From positions 124,001 to 188,000 of the forward strand of contig DASVPR010000040.1 of NCBI GenBank assembly GCA_036389485.1: a stretch of 64,000 nt of DNA. Direction: 5' to 3'. Below, in pieces: positions 41,255 through 49,517 of this stretch. Below the pieces are notes generated by a model. It saw only the letters and a list, made by a program, of their open reading frames with translations. It did no database searches and had not been told where the DNA came from. How positions within the stretch are numbered: the stretch's first letter is position 1; each line of letters begins with the position of its first letter. Source of the DNA: CADCVT01 sp036389485 (GTDB taxonomy: Bacteria > Actinomycetota > Thermoleophilia > Solirubrobacterales > Solirubrobacteraceae). A program made the translations under genes and the position numbers.

Positions 41255-42952
41255 ATGCCCGAGCTGCGGACGCGTCGCATGCCGGTCCTCGTCCAGGACT
41301 GCGGCATCCGGCGCGACGACGGCCTGATCCTGACCGCCGCGGTCCAGGTCCCGTGGGAGCACCTCCTCGACGGCCCGACCGGCCACCGCGTGCAGCTCGT
41401 GGACTACGACGCGACGACCGACACCATGTACCGGGCCGCCCGGATGCCCGACGGCGACGTCCCCGAGCCGACCGACAACGACCAGATCCTCACCGACCCG
41501 GCCTTCCACGCGCGCAACGTCTACGCGCTCGTGATGCGGACGCTCGCCCGGTTCGAGTACGCGCTCGGCCGCCGCGTCTCGTGGTACTTCCGCGGCCACC
41601 AGCTGAAGGTCGTCCCGCACGCGTTCGAGCAGATGAACGCGTTCTACTCCCGCGAGGCGGAGGCGCTCGTGTTCGGCTACTACCGCAGGGACGGTGAGCC
41701 CGCGTTCATGTGCCTCTCGCACGACATCGTCGTGCACGAGACGGCGCACGCGCTGCTCGACGGCCTGCGCAGCCGGTTCATGGCGCCGTCGTCGGCCGAC
41801 CAGGCCGCGTTCCACGAGGGGTTCGCCGACATCGTCGCGCTGCTCTCGGTGCTCTCCCTCCCCGACGTGCTGCGGCTCCTCGTCAGCCGCGACCAGGAGC
41901 AGGACGGCACGATCCCGCGCGAAGCGGTCAGCGTGCAGAGCCTGAAGGACTCCGTCCTCTTCGGCCTGGCCGACGAGATGGACTCGGAGTCCGGCGCCGC
42001 CCGCGTCAACGCGCTGCGGCGCTCGGTCCTCCTCGAGCCCGACCCGGGGATCCTCGACCGCATCGAGTTCGGCGAGCCGCACCGCAGGGGCGAGGTCCTG
42101 GTCGCTGCGACGATGCGCGCGTTCCTCGACGCGTGGATCCACCGCATCGAGGCGCCCGAGGCGACGCGGACGGAGCGCGTCGAGGTCCGTCGCGTCGTCG
42201 ACGAGGGCACGGACGTCGCGAGCACGCTGCTCACGATGGCGATCCGCGCGCTCGACTACACGCCTCCGATCCACCTCGAGTTCGGCGACTTCCTCAGCGC
42301 GATGCTGACCGCCGACAGCGAGGTCCGCGCCGACGACACCCGCTACGGCCTGCGGAGCGGCCTGCTGGAACGCTTCGCGGACTACGGGATCGCGCCCGCC
42401 TCGGGGACGGAGGACGGAAGCTGGAAGCCCTCCGACCACCCGCTCGCGAGCGAGGGCGTCCGGTTCGGCAGCCTGCAGACCGACGCCGTGGAGATGTTCA
42501 GGCTCGTGTGGGCGAACCCCGACAAGCTCAGCCTCACGCCCACCGCGTACACGCGGATCGCGAGCGTGCGGCCGTGCATCCGCACCTCCCCGGACGACGG
42601 CCTGCCCCTGCGCGAGACCGTGGCCGAGTGCCTCCAGTACGTCAAGCTCTTCGCCGCCGAGCTCGGGGCGTACGGCCTCGAGAAGCCGCTGGGGATGCCC
42701 GACGACACCGAGATCCCGCTCGAGGGAGGCAGCACGCTGATCCTCGACGACTACGGGCGGCTCAAGTACGAGGTGCACAACCGGCTCCCGGACCCCGAGC
42801 GCAGCCGCGACGTCGCGAAGGCGCAGAAGCGGCTCGAGTACCTCTGGGAGCAGGGCCACTTCCAGAAGGGCGCGTCGTTCGCGGCGCGCCTGGCCACGAT
42901 GCACCGGCTGCGGGCGAGCGAGCCGTCCGTCTCACGCGCGGAGAGCTGGTGA
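41255..42952 (+). CDS. Gluzincin-like zinc metalloprotease, unassigned family
   Basis: A 565-residue protein without signal peptide. VVHETAHALLDGL carries HExxH (His161, Glu162, His165) and FHEGFADIVALL supplies the third ligand Glu188. The spacing and E-x-x-x-D form recall the thermolysin/gluzincin NEAxSD motif. The N-terminal 140 residues (FEYALGRRVSWYF, VVPHAFEQMNAFY) resemble the beta-rich part before the active site; the rest is helical with a C-terminal mixed region (LILDDYGRLKYEVHNRLP). The stop overlaps the next ATG (TGATG), so the two products are made in step. Cytoplasmic by sequence. Substrate unknown; the neighbouring hemocyanin-like protein is a speculative candidate. Confidence 0.82.
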   Translation: MPELRTRRMPVLVQDCGIRRDDGLILTAAVQVPWEHLLDGPTGHRVQLVDYDATTDTMYRAARMPDGDVPEPTDNDQILTDPAFHARNVYALVMRTLARFEYALGRRVSWYFRGHQLKVVPHAFEQMNAFYSREAEALVFGYYRRDGEPAFMCLSHDIVVHETAHALLDGLRSRFMAPSSADQAAFHEGFADIVALLSVLSLPDVLRLLVSRDQEQDGTIPREAVSVQSLKDSVLFGLADEMDSESGAARVNALRRSVLLEPDPGILDRIEFGEPHRRGEVLVAATMRAFLDAWIHRIEAPEATRTERVEVRRVVDEGTDVASTLLTMAIRALDYTPPIHLEFGDFLSAMLTADSEVRADDTRYGLRSGLLERFADYGIAPASGTEDGSWKPSDHPLASEGVRFGSLQTDAVEMFRLVWANPDKLSLTPTAYTRIASVRPCIRTSPDDGLPLRETVAECLQYVKLFAAELGAYGLEKPLGMPDDTEIPLEGGSTLILDDYGRLKYEVHNRLPDPERSRDVAKAQKRLEYLWEQGHFQKGASFAARLATMHRLRASEPSVSRAESW

Positions 42953-44262
42953 TGTCGGCGGCGCCGGGCCGCGCGCGCATCCGCTCGTACAACGTCGGCT
43001 TCGGCGACTGCTTCCTGCTGACGTTCTTCTACGGCGAGGACGAGACGCGCAACGTCCTCATCGACTTCGGCTCCACCAAGACGTCCAGCTTCGGGCCTGC
43101 CGGGGGCCTGCTCGACATCGCCGAGAAGATCCGCGACGACAGCGGCGGCAAGCTCGACGTCGTCGTCGCGACGCACCGCCACGCCGACCACATCTCCGGC
43201 TTCGGCGGCGAGCCGGGGAAGGTCATCGCCGCGCTCGAGCCCGAGATCGTCGTCCAGCCGTGGACGGAGGACCCCGAGATCGCGCCGAAGGCGCGTGCGC
43301 CCCGGCCCGCGACCGGCGGGCGCGGCGCCGGCGGCGCCCCGCGCGCCGCCGCCCACCTCGCACGGCTCGAGGACATGCACGCGATCGCCGCCGCCGTGCA
43401 CGCGCAGATGCCGAGACTGGAGGCCTCGACCTCGGTGCGCAAGACGGTCCGCGAGCAGCTCGCGTTCCTGGGCGAGACCAACATCAAGAACGAGCCGGCC
43501 GTCCGCAACCTCATGGAGATGGGCAAGCGGCCGGCGGTGTACGCGAGCTTCGGCGCCGAGCTGCCGCTCGCCGACCTCCTGCCCGGCGTCCGCGTCGACG
43601 TGCTGGGCCCGCCGACGCTCGAGCAGTCGGACGCGATCAGGACCGAGCGGCACACCGATCCGGACGAGTTCTGGCACCTCGCCGCGGCGACGATCGCCGC
43701 CGGCGACGCCGAGCGGCCGGAGCCGCTGTTCCCCGACGCCGCCGTCGACCGCGACAGCATCCCGCAGGAGGCGCGCTGGGTCATCCCGGAGATCGAGCGG
43801 CTGCGCTCGGAGGAGCTGCTGTCGATCGTGCGGATGCTGGACGGCGTCCTGAACAACACGAGCCTGATCCTGCTCTTCGAGGTCGGCGACACGCGACTGC
43901 TGTTCCCGGGCGACGCGCAGATCGAGAACTGGAGCTACGCGCTCTTCGCGGCGCCGAACCACGCCGAGATCCGGGAGCGCCTCGCGACCGCGAGCTTCTA
44001 CAAGGTCGGCCACCACGGCAGCCTGAACGCCACGCCGAAGACGCTGTGGAACGCGTTCGAGCGCCGCGCCCCGGCGCCGGAGCCGGGCCGGCTGACGACG
44101 ATGGTCTCCACGCTCGCGGGGAAGCACGGCAGCGTCGACCGGGGGACCGAGGTCCCCCGCAAGACGCTGCTGGCCGAGCTCGCCGCCCACAGCGAGCTCC
44201 ACGACACCGAGACGCTGCGCAGCAGGCGCACGTTCTGGAACGACGCCCTCTTCGACTTCTGA
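42952..44262 (+). CDS. Metallo-beta-lactamase-fold hydrolase (ComEC-like)
   Basis: A 436-residue MBL-fold protein. THRHADHISGFGG has the HxHxDH site (His75, His77, Asp79, His80). FPGDAQIENW and KVGHHGSLNATPK provide the later Asp and His ligands in the order seen in the ComEC/Rec2 hydrolase group. The region about 115-290 is an insertion between the metal motifs, rich in Glu and helices. There are no membrane segments, unlike ComEC itself. The substrate may be a nucleic acid, nucleotide or other phosphoester. It is coupled to the metalloprotease by TGATG and ends 6 bp from the convergent hemocyanin-like gene. Confidence 0.85.
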   Translation: MSAAPGRARIRSYNVGFGDCFLLTFFYGEDETRNVLIDFGSTKTSSFGPAGGLLDIAEKIRDDSGGKLDVVVATHRHADHISGFGGEPGKVIAALEPEIVVQPWTEDPEIAPKARAPRPATGGRGAGGAPRAAAHLARLEDMHAIAAAVHAQMPRLEASTSVRKTVREQLAFLGETNIKNEPAVRNLMEMGKRPAVYASFGAELPLADLLPGVRVDVLGPPTLEQSDAIRTERHTDPDEFWHLAAATIAAGDAERPEPLFPDAAVDRDSIPQEARWVIPEIERLRSEELLSIVRMLDGVLNNTSLILLFEVGDTRLLFPGDAQIENWSYALFAAPNHAEIRERLATASFYKVGHHGSLNATPKTLWNAFERRAPAPEPGRLTTMVSTLAGKHGSVDRGTEVPRKTLLAELAAHSELHDTETLRSRRTFWNDALFDF

Positions 44263-44268
44263 CCGGCG

Positions 44269-46263
44269 TCAGGCGTGCCGGATGGTCACCGTCCTCGCGG
44301 CGGCGGTGTCGAGCCCGCCGAGCGTGTCCTCGATCGCGGTCGCCGCCGGCCCGGCGAACGGCCGCGAGAACGGGTAGCCCATGTCGCGCGCGTCCGGGTA
44401 CCGGTCGACCGCGCCGCAGTAGCTCATCGACCCGCAATGCTCCGGATGCTCGACGCCATCGATCGACGCGTCGGTGCACAGCACGAGGAGCCGGAACGGC
44501 ATGCCGTCCGGCGTGCCGCGCGGCAGGAGCAGCGTGTACGGCCAGCCGCAGTCGCAGTACGAGCGCTCGTCGGGATCCCCGTCCGAGGGGATCACCGCGG
44601 CCGGGCTCTTCTCGGCCGGGCGCTTGATGATCGAGGACTCGGTGTCCGGCCGGTGGATCACCTGCCGGCCCGGCTCGAGGTCGACCAGGAACTTGTCCAG
44701 CTCCATCCACATGCGCCGGTCGGCGGCCTCGGCCTCCGGCGCGAGGAAGATCCGCACCGTGACGCCGACCGGATCGTCCGTCGTGTTCTCGAGCCGCAGG
44801 AAGTACGAGAACGGCTCGTGCGTGAGGAACCTGATGCGCGAGCCGCCGAAGTTCGCGCTCGCCATCGTCGTGGTGAGCTGGTCGATCGTCTCCAGCGACG
44901 CGTCGCCGTCCGACGCCTGCCCGGCGGCGAAGTCGGTGTCCCAGTTCGCGCCGCCGAAGAGCTGGGTGCCGAGCGCGCCGGGGTCCGCCACGCCGGCCAG
45001 CGCCGACGTGCGGGCCAGGATGACGTCGGTGTCCCGGACGAGGACGGGCGGCGCGTCCTCGAACGTGTACGGCTCGAGCGTGTCCTGCCAGCGCACGTTG
45101 AGGTCGTCGATCGCCTTGTGCCACTGCCAGAAGACGGGGTCGCGGATGGCCGTCACGGGCGAGATCATCACGCCGGCGTCGGGCGACCCGAGCGCGGCGA
45201 TGTCGACGTGCCCGCTGCCGTGCAGCCCGGGGTAGCGGTCCTCGGCCAGGTCTCGCAGCTGGGGCGCCGTGGCCTCGACGGCCTCCCCGAGGTTCGTCCG
45301 GTCGATCGGCACGGTCCCGCCACCGAGCGCGCGCAGGCGCCCGTCCTCCAGCGCCGTCTCGATCTCGTCCCACATCTGCCGCAGCGACGTCACGTCGTCC
45401 GCGGCGATGGCCTCGTTCTCCTCGCGACGCCCGAAGCCCTCGACCTCGATCGGGTCGTGGCCGGCGGCGATCGGGTCCTCCCACTGGTCCGGGCCGAAGG
45501 GCGCGACGCGCGCGAGCCCGTGCGACAGCAGCTCGGCGTCGTAGCGGGCCAGCATCTGCGAGTGCATGTAGAAGAACAGCTCGCCCTGGCGGTCGTTCAG
45601 CCGGAACAGCTTCGTGTACAGCTCGCGCGGAAGGTCGCGGGCGAAGCGGAGGACGTCGCCGAAGAGCCCGGCGAGCTCCTCCGGGCTGAGGGTGGGCACG
45701 ATGTCCGCCCACGCCTGGCTCGGGTCGAGCGCGGTCAGGATCTCCACGAGCTCGTCCGTCGAGTGCGCGTCGAGCCAGTCGGAGAAGCTGCTCGGCGGGA
45801 TGCCCGGCCACGGATAGACCTCGTGCCAGTGCTTGTGGTGCTCGTTCGCGAGGACATCCTCGCGCCAGTAGTCCAGCCCGGGCGAGAGCCCGCCGATGGA
45901 GATCGCCGGCTGTCTTCCGCCGGCGCGCGGCGGGCTGAACAGCTCGGGCGCCGCCGCGACCGTGCGCGGCTTGGCCAGCCGCCGGCCGGCGCGGTTGTGC
46001 GTGACGAACAGCGCGAGGGCGATCTCGACGGCCTCCTGCGAGGCGGTCTGCCGCTCGTTCTCGGCGTGGTCGAGCGCGGCGGCGAGCCCGTCCTCCGCAG
46101 TCGCGCCCGACGCGGCGAGCGCCGAGAGCTGCAGCGACAGGACGGCCGCCGCGACGCCGTCCTCGGGGTCGAACCACGAGAAGGCATGCTCGCGCGGGCG
46201 CGGCCTCAGAAGCTCGGTGAAGAGCGTGTTGCTGCGCTCGCGCAGCTCTTCCAGAGTGGCCAA
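44269..46263 (-). CDS. Hemocyanin/prophenoloxidase-like type 3 copper protein
   Basis: A 664-residue protein with the three-domain plan of arthropod hemocyanin and prophenoloxidase. Domain 1 (1-130) is helical. Domain 2 holds the copper pair: NEHHKHWHEVYPW gives His143 and His147, GELFFYMHSQMLARYDAE gives His234 (CuA); LHGSGHVDI gives His348 and His352, RDPVFWQWHKAIDDL gives His382 (CuB). Domain 3 (about 475-640) has THEPFSYFLRLEN, VRIFLAPE, MELDKFLVDLEPG, CDCGWPYTLLLPRG, and YCGAVDRYPDARDMGYPF, all in the arthropod order. It has no signal peptide, as in prophenoloxidases. The start is TTG, supported by GGGAGG 4 nt upstream. It could oxidise phenols or carry oxygen; phenol oxidation seems likelier in a bacterium. 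Confidence 0.88.
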   Translation of the reverse strand: MATLEELRERSNTLFTELLRPRPREHAFSWFDPEDGVAAAVLSLQLSALAASGATAEDGLAAALDHAENERQTASQEAVEIALALFVTHNRAGRRLAKPRTVAAAPELFSPPRAGGRQPAISIGGLSPGLDYWREDVLANEHHKHWHEVYPWPGIPPSSFSDWLDAHSTDELVEILTALDPSQAWADIVPTLSPEELAGLFGDVLRFARDLPRELYTKLFRLNDRQGELFFYMHSQMLARYDAELLSHGLARVAPFGPDQWEDPIAAGHDPIEVEGFGRREENEAIAADDVTSLRQMWDEIETALEDGRLRALGGGTVPIDRTNLGEAVEATAPQLRDLAEDRYPGLHGSGHVDIAALGSPDAGVMISPVTAIRDPVFWQWHKAIDDLNVRWQDTLEPYTFEDAPPVLVRDTDVILARTSALAGVADPGALGTQLFGGANWDTDFAAGQASDGDASLETIDQLTTTMASANFGGSRIRFLTHEPFSYFLRLENTTDDPVGVTVRIFLAPEAEAADRRMWMELDKFLVDLEPGRQVIHRPDTESSIIKRPAEKSPAAVIPSDGDPDERSYCDCGWPYTLLLPRGTPDGMPFRLLVLCTDASIDGVEHPEHCGSMSYCGAVDRYPDARDMGYPFSRPFAGPAATAIEDTLGGLDTAAARTVTIRHA

Positions 46264-46322
46264 GGTTCCTCCCGGATTCGGTCCCCGCCATCTTCCAGGA
46301 TCGCGCGGCGGGCGACAAGCGT

Positions 46323-46336
46323 GTCAGCCCGCTGAC
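46323..46336. promoter_or_regulatory. Inverted repeat between divergent hemocyanin-like and glycosidase genes
   Basis: GTCAGC (46323-46328) and GCTGAC (46331-46336) form a perfect 14-bp palindrome with a CC centre in the 115-bp divergent gap. It lies 60 bp from the hemocyanin-like start and 43 bp from the glycosidase start. Possible operator for the pair; the site is short and could be chance. Confidence 0.35.
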
Positions 46337-46378
46337 GACCGACCGCTCCGGCACCCGCCGCGCCCGGTTACAGGTCGG

Positions 46379-47311
46379 ATGCCAAAGACGAAGCTGACCC
46401 TGCTGACGATCGTCGTCAGCCTCCTCGTCGCCGCCCCCGCGCACGGCGCCTACAACGTGCGCGTCGGCATCGGCGACCAGCAGGCGAGCATGTTCTCGCA
46501 CCCCGACTTCAAGAAGCTGAAGATCAAGCGCGTCCGCTACTTCATCCCGTGGGACGCGCTCGACAAGTCCTGGGAGATCCAGCGCGCGACGGAGTACGTG
46601 AACGCCGCCAATGCCGCGCGGGTGTCGGTGTTCATGCACATCTCGTCGGACAACCTGCAACGCAAGAAGGCGAAGCTCCCCTCGAAGCGGCGCTACAAGC
46701 GGATGGTCGTCCCGCTCATCAAGCAGTTCCGCGCGATGGGTGTGCGCGAGTGGGGCTCGCGCAACGAGGCCAACCACGACTCGCAGGCGACGTGGAGGTC
46801 GCCGAGCCGCGCGGCGTGGGAGTTCAGGGTCGTGAAGTCCGCGTGCAAGCGCTGCACGGTGGTCGGCCTCGACGTCCTCGACCAGCGAGGCGTGGGTCGC
46901 TACATCAGCCGCTTCTACCGCGCGCTCAGCCGCAAGTGGCGCAAGCGGGTGAGCATCGTCGGGATCCACAACTACTCCGACATCAACCGCAAGCGCACGC
47001 GCGGCACCCGCGAGATCATGCGCGCCGTGCGCCGCTACAACCGCCGCGCGACGTTCTGGCTGACCGAGACCGGCGGCGTCGTCAAGCTGAGCACCAGCTT
47101 CCGCTACAGCCCGCGGCGCGCCGCGGCCCGTCTCGGCTACCTGTTCAAGGTGACGAAGCGCTACCGCCGCAGCATCAAGCGGCTGTACATCTTCAGCTGG
47201 AGCGGCGTCGGCCGCCATGCGCACATGGACACGGGCCTCATGAACGCCGACGGCACGCGGCGGCCGGGCTACCGCGTGGTGGCGAAGAACCTCAAGCGCT
47301 TCCGAAGGTAG
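46379..47311 (+). CDS. Secreted clan GH-A-like glycosidase
   Basis: A 310-residue exported protein with a signal peptide (1-23, ends APAHG). The body is a compact (beta/alpha)8-like domain: VRYFIPWDAL, VSVFMHISSDN, REWGSRNEANH with Glu130 after Asn (the clan GH-A acid/base pair), VGLDVLDQ, VGIHNYSD, and FWLTETGG with Glu230 as the expected nucleophile. Later strands include YIFSWSGVG. It is short and rich in Arg and Lys. Family within GH-A is not clear (GH39-like or an unclassified secreted group). Divergent from the hemocyanin-like gene. Confidence 0.75.
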   Translation: MPKTKLTLLTIVVSLLVAAPAHGAYNVRVGIGDQQASMFSHPDFKKLKIKRVRYFIPWDALDKSWEIQRATEYVNAANAARVSVFMHISSDNLQRKKAKLPSKRRYKRMVVPLIKQFRAMGVREWGSRNEANHDSQATWRSPSRAAWEFRVVKSACKRCTVVGLDVLDQRGVGRYISRFYRALSRKWRKRVSIVGIHNYSDINRKRTRGTREIMRAVRRYNRRATFWLTETGGVVKLSTSFRYSPRRAAARLGYLFKVTKRYRRSIKRLYIFSWSGVGRHAHMDTGLMNADGTRRPGYRVVAKNLKRFRR

Positions 47312-47344
47312 GGCGAAGGGGGACGCGCCGGAGCGGCGGCGGCC

Positions 47345-49429
47345 TCAGCGCCGCCGCTTCGTCGCGCACCGCGGCGCCTTCGCGCGCAGCCTCACCCGCT
47401 TGCCGCCGCGCATCACCGCGACGGCGCGGATCCGCCGCGACACCGTCCGCGGCATCCTCACCCGGAACGGGCGCCGGCGGTCGACGCGCCGCCGCGTCCC
47501 GCGCCGCGTGACGATCAGCCGCTTCACCTTCCGCACGTCGGTCCCGCGCAGCGACACCGTCCGGCACGCCGCGACGAGGCGCAGGCGTCCGCGCGTGCGC
47601 CGCTTCGCCACCGGCGAGGTCCGCACGCCCGGCGCCGCCTGCTGCCCCGGCGGCAGCGGCAGCGGGCCGGGCGTCCCGACCATCCCGCCCGGCGGCTCGA
47701 GCGTGGGCAGCCGCAGCTCGAGGTTCGACACCGTCACCTCGAACTGGCCGTTGGACGCGCGCGCGTACGGCGCGTCCCGTCCGAGCAGCTGCAGCTTCGG
47801 CACGTGCTCGGCCGCGAAGTGCCACGCGTTCGGGTGCAGCTGGAAGACCTGCCGGCCGCTGGGATCCGGCCGGAAGATCGTGCGCGCCACGAGCGTCTGC
47901 TTCCCGTCCGGCCCGACGTCGAGCAGCCGCGCGGCGATCTCTCCGAACGCGCCCGACACCGCGATGTCGGCCGTCACCAGCGGCGAGCCCATCAGCGTGA
48001 ACCCGTCGCCCGCGGCCGGAGGCAGGCGGTAGTTGGCGGTCCCCGGCTCGTCGGCGCCGTCGGTCGTCGCGCACGCGCCGCCGCCGCCGATCGGGTCGAA
48101 CGTCGCGGCCACGGACGGGTTGCCGCCGGCCGACGCGAACGACTTCTCGGCGGGCTCGGCGTACGTCACCTCGCCCGGATGCAGGCCCGCCCACGTGTCG
48201 GCGTGGAACGGCCCGCCGGACGGCGCCTCCTCCGGGCACGTCTGCGTCAGCACCTCGACGCCGGACGGCGCCGGCGCGGAGGCGTCGCCCTTCACGTAGC
48301 GGTCCATCCAGGCGACGACGTGCTCGCGGTAGCGGTCCTCGTCGGCGTCCTTGCCCTGCCCGCGCTGGTGGCCGAAGTCGAAGTGCATCATCGCGAACGG
48401 CACCGCCGGGAACTCCGTGCGGAACACGTTGTACATCCGCAGCGCCTCGTCGACGGGGAAGAGGTCGTCCGTCCACCCGTTGGCGACGAAGACCGGCGCG
48501 GGCTCGCGGTCGCGCGCGATCGAGATCGACGACTTGTGGTCGTAGATCTCGTTCGCGATCCCCTCGACCACCGGCTCGCCGTCGTACGGCTCGCCGGCGT
48601 TGATCCGGTTGTACCAGGTGGTCAGGTCCGCCTCGGAGTCCGCGCCCGGCGGCGCGTAGAACCCGCTCGCCTGCCCGAGCGCGAACAGGCCGGACACGAA
48701 CGACTGCTTCATCACGCCGCCCGGCACGCGCGAGGCGTCGGCCGCCGGGATCGTGTAGTCGAGCTCGCGCCCGTTCGGCTGCAGCGCGTAGACGAGGTCG
48801 GTCCACGGGATGCACGGCGCGGAGGCGGCGAGACGCAGCGGCGTCCCCTTCGGCGAGACCCACGGCTTGTACGAGCCGTCGGTGTCCATGATCCGGTCGC
48901 GCAGCATCGCGAGGCCGAACGACACGCCGCCGCCGTACGAGCAGCCGTGCACGCCGATCTTCGCCGGCGCGACCAGCCCGTCGTCGACCAGCAGCCCCGC
49001 CAGGTGCTGTACGTCGCGGATCTCGTAGCGCGTGTCATCGAGCTTGATCCAGCCGCCGGGGCACCGCGGGTCGAGCCGGTTCTCCGGCGTCCCGCACGAC
49101 TCGTTGAAGCCGCGCGATGTGATCGACAGCACCGCGTAGCCGCGGTCGGCCCACGGCTTCGACGAGTTCGACGGGTTGCCCGTCAGCCCCATCTTGGAGC
49201 CGCCCCAGCCGTGGCTGAGGATCATCAGCGGAAACGGGCCGTCGCCGCTCGCGGGGAGCGTCACGTTGGTGTCGACCATGTGGCCGTCGAACGTGTCGAC
49301 GATCCCGGAGCAGAAGCGAACGCCCTCCTCCGGCTTGCACTCGAGCGAGCCGAACGGCTTGGCGGCGGCGGAGGCGGTGGCGGGCAGCGCGCAGCAGAGC
49401 AGCAGCGCGAGGGAGAGAAGGCGCTTCAT
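47345..49429 (-). CDS. Secreted CocE/NonD-family alpha/beta hydrolase
   Basis: A 694-residue exported hydrolase of the X-Pro dipeptidyl-peptidase S15/CocE type. Signal peptide 1-23. HGWGGSKMGLTG forms the oxyanion side; the nucleophile is Ser164 in VHGCSYGGG, with acid Asp321 or 322 in VANGWTDDLFPV and His354 in DFGHQRGQG. A jelly-roll-like beta domain (about 400-590) follows, as in CocE. The last 100 residues are a Pro linker (PGPLPLPPGQQ) and an Arg-rich module with VAACRTVSLRG and a closing Cys. Substrates in the family are esters, amides or peptides. ATG 49429 directly precedes the signal peptide; the iron-box palindrome lies 52 bp upstream. Confidence 0.87.
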   Translation of the reverse strand: MKRLLSLALLLCCALPATASAAAKPFGSLECKPEEGVRFCSGIVDTFDGHMVDTNVTLPASGDGPFPLMILSHGWGGSKMGLTGNPSNSSKPWADRGYAVLSITSRGFNESCGTPENRLDPRCPGGWIKLDDTRYEIRDVQHLAGLLVDDGLVAPAKIGVHGCSYGGGVSFGLAMLRDRIMDTDGSYKPWVSPKGTPLRLAASAPCIPWTDLVYALQPNGRELDYTIPAADASRVPGGVMKQSFVSGLFALGQASGFYAPPGADSEADLTTWYNRINAGEPYDGEPVVEGIANEIYDHKSSISIARDREPAPVFVANGWTDDLFPVDEALRMYNVFRTEFPAVPFAMMHFDFGHQRGQGKDADEDRYREHVVAWMDRYVKGDASAPAPSGVEVLTQTCPEEAPSGGPFHADTWAGLHPGEVTYAEPAEKSFASAGGNPSVAATFDPIGGGGACATTDGADEPGTANYRLPPAAGDGFTLMGSPLVTADIAVSGAFGEIAARLLDVGPDGKQTLVARTIFRPDPSGRQVFQLHPNAWHFAAEHVPKLQLLGRDAPYARASNGQFEVTVSNLELRLPTLEPPGGMVGTPGPLPLPPGQQAAPGVRTSPVAKRRTRGRLRLVAACRTVSLRGTDVRKVKRLIVTRRGTRRRVDRRRPFRVRMPRTVSRRIRAVAVMRGGKRVRLRAKAPRCATKRRR

Positions 49430-49480
49430 CACGACCCATGGTGCCACCGCGTGGCAGCCTCTCGCGCCGGTCTGCTGTAC

Positions 49481-49494
49481 TTAGGGCACCCTAA
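49481..49494. promoter_or_regulatory. DtxR/IdeR-like iron box
   Basis: TTAGGGCACCCTAA is a 14-bp palindrome (TTAGGG/CCCTAA around CA). It matches the inner element of actinobacterial iron boxes, TTAGG-N4-CCTAA. It lies 23 bp upstream of the iron-binding lipoprotein gene and 52 bp upstream of the divergent CocE-type gene, so iron-dependent repression of the transporter, and possibly of the hydrolase, is likely. Confidence 0.65.
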
Positions 49495-49517
49495 TACCGA
49501 CTCCCGCGATTGGAATT

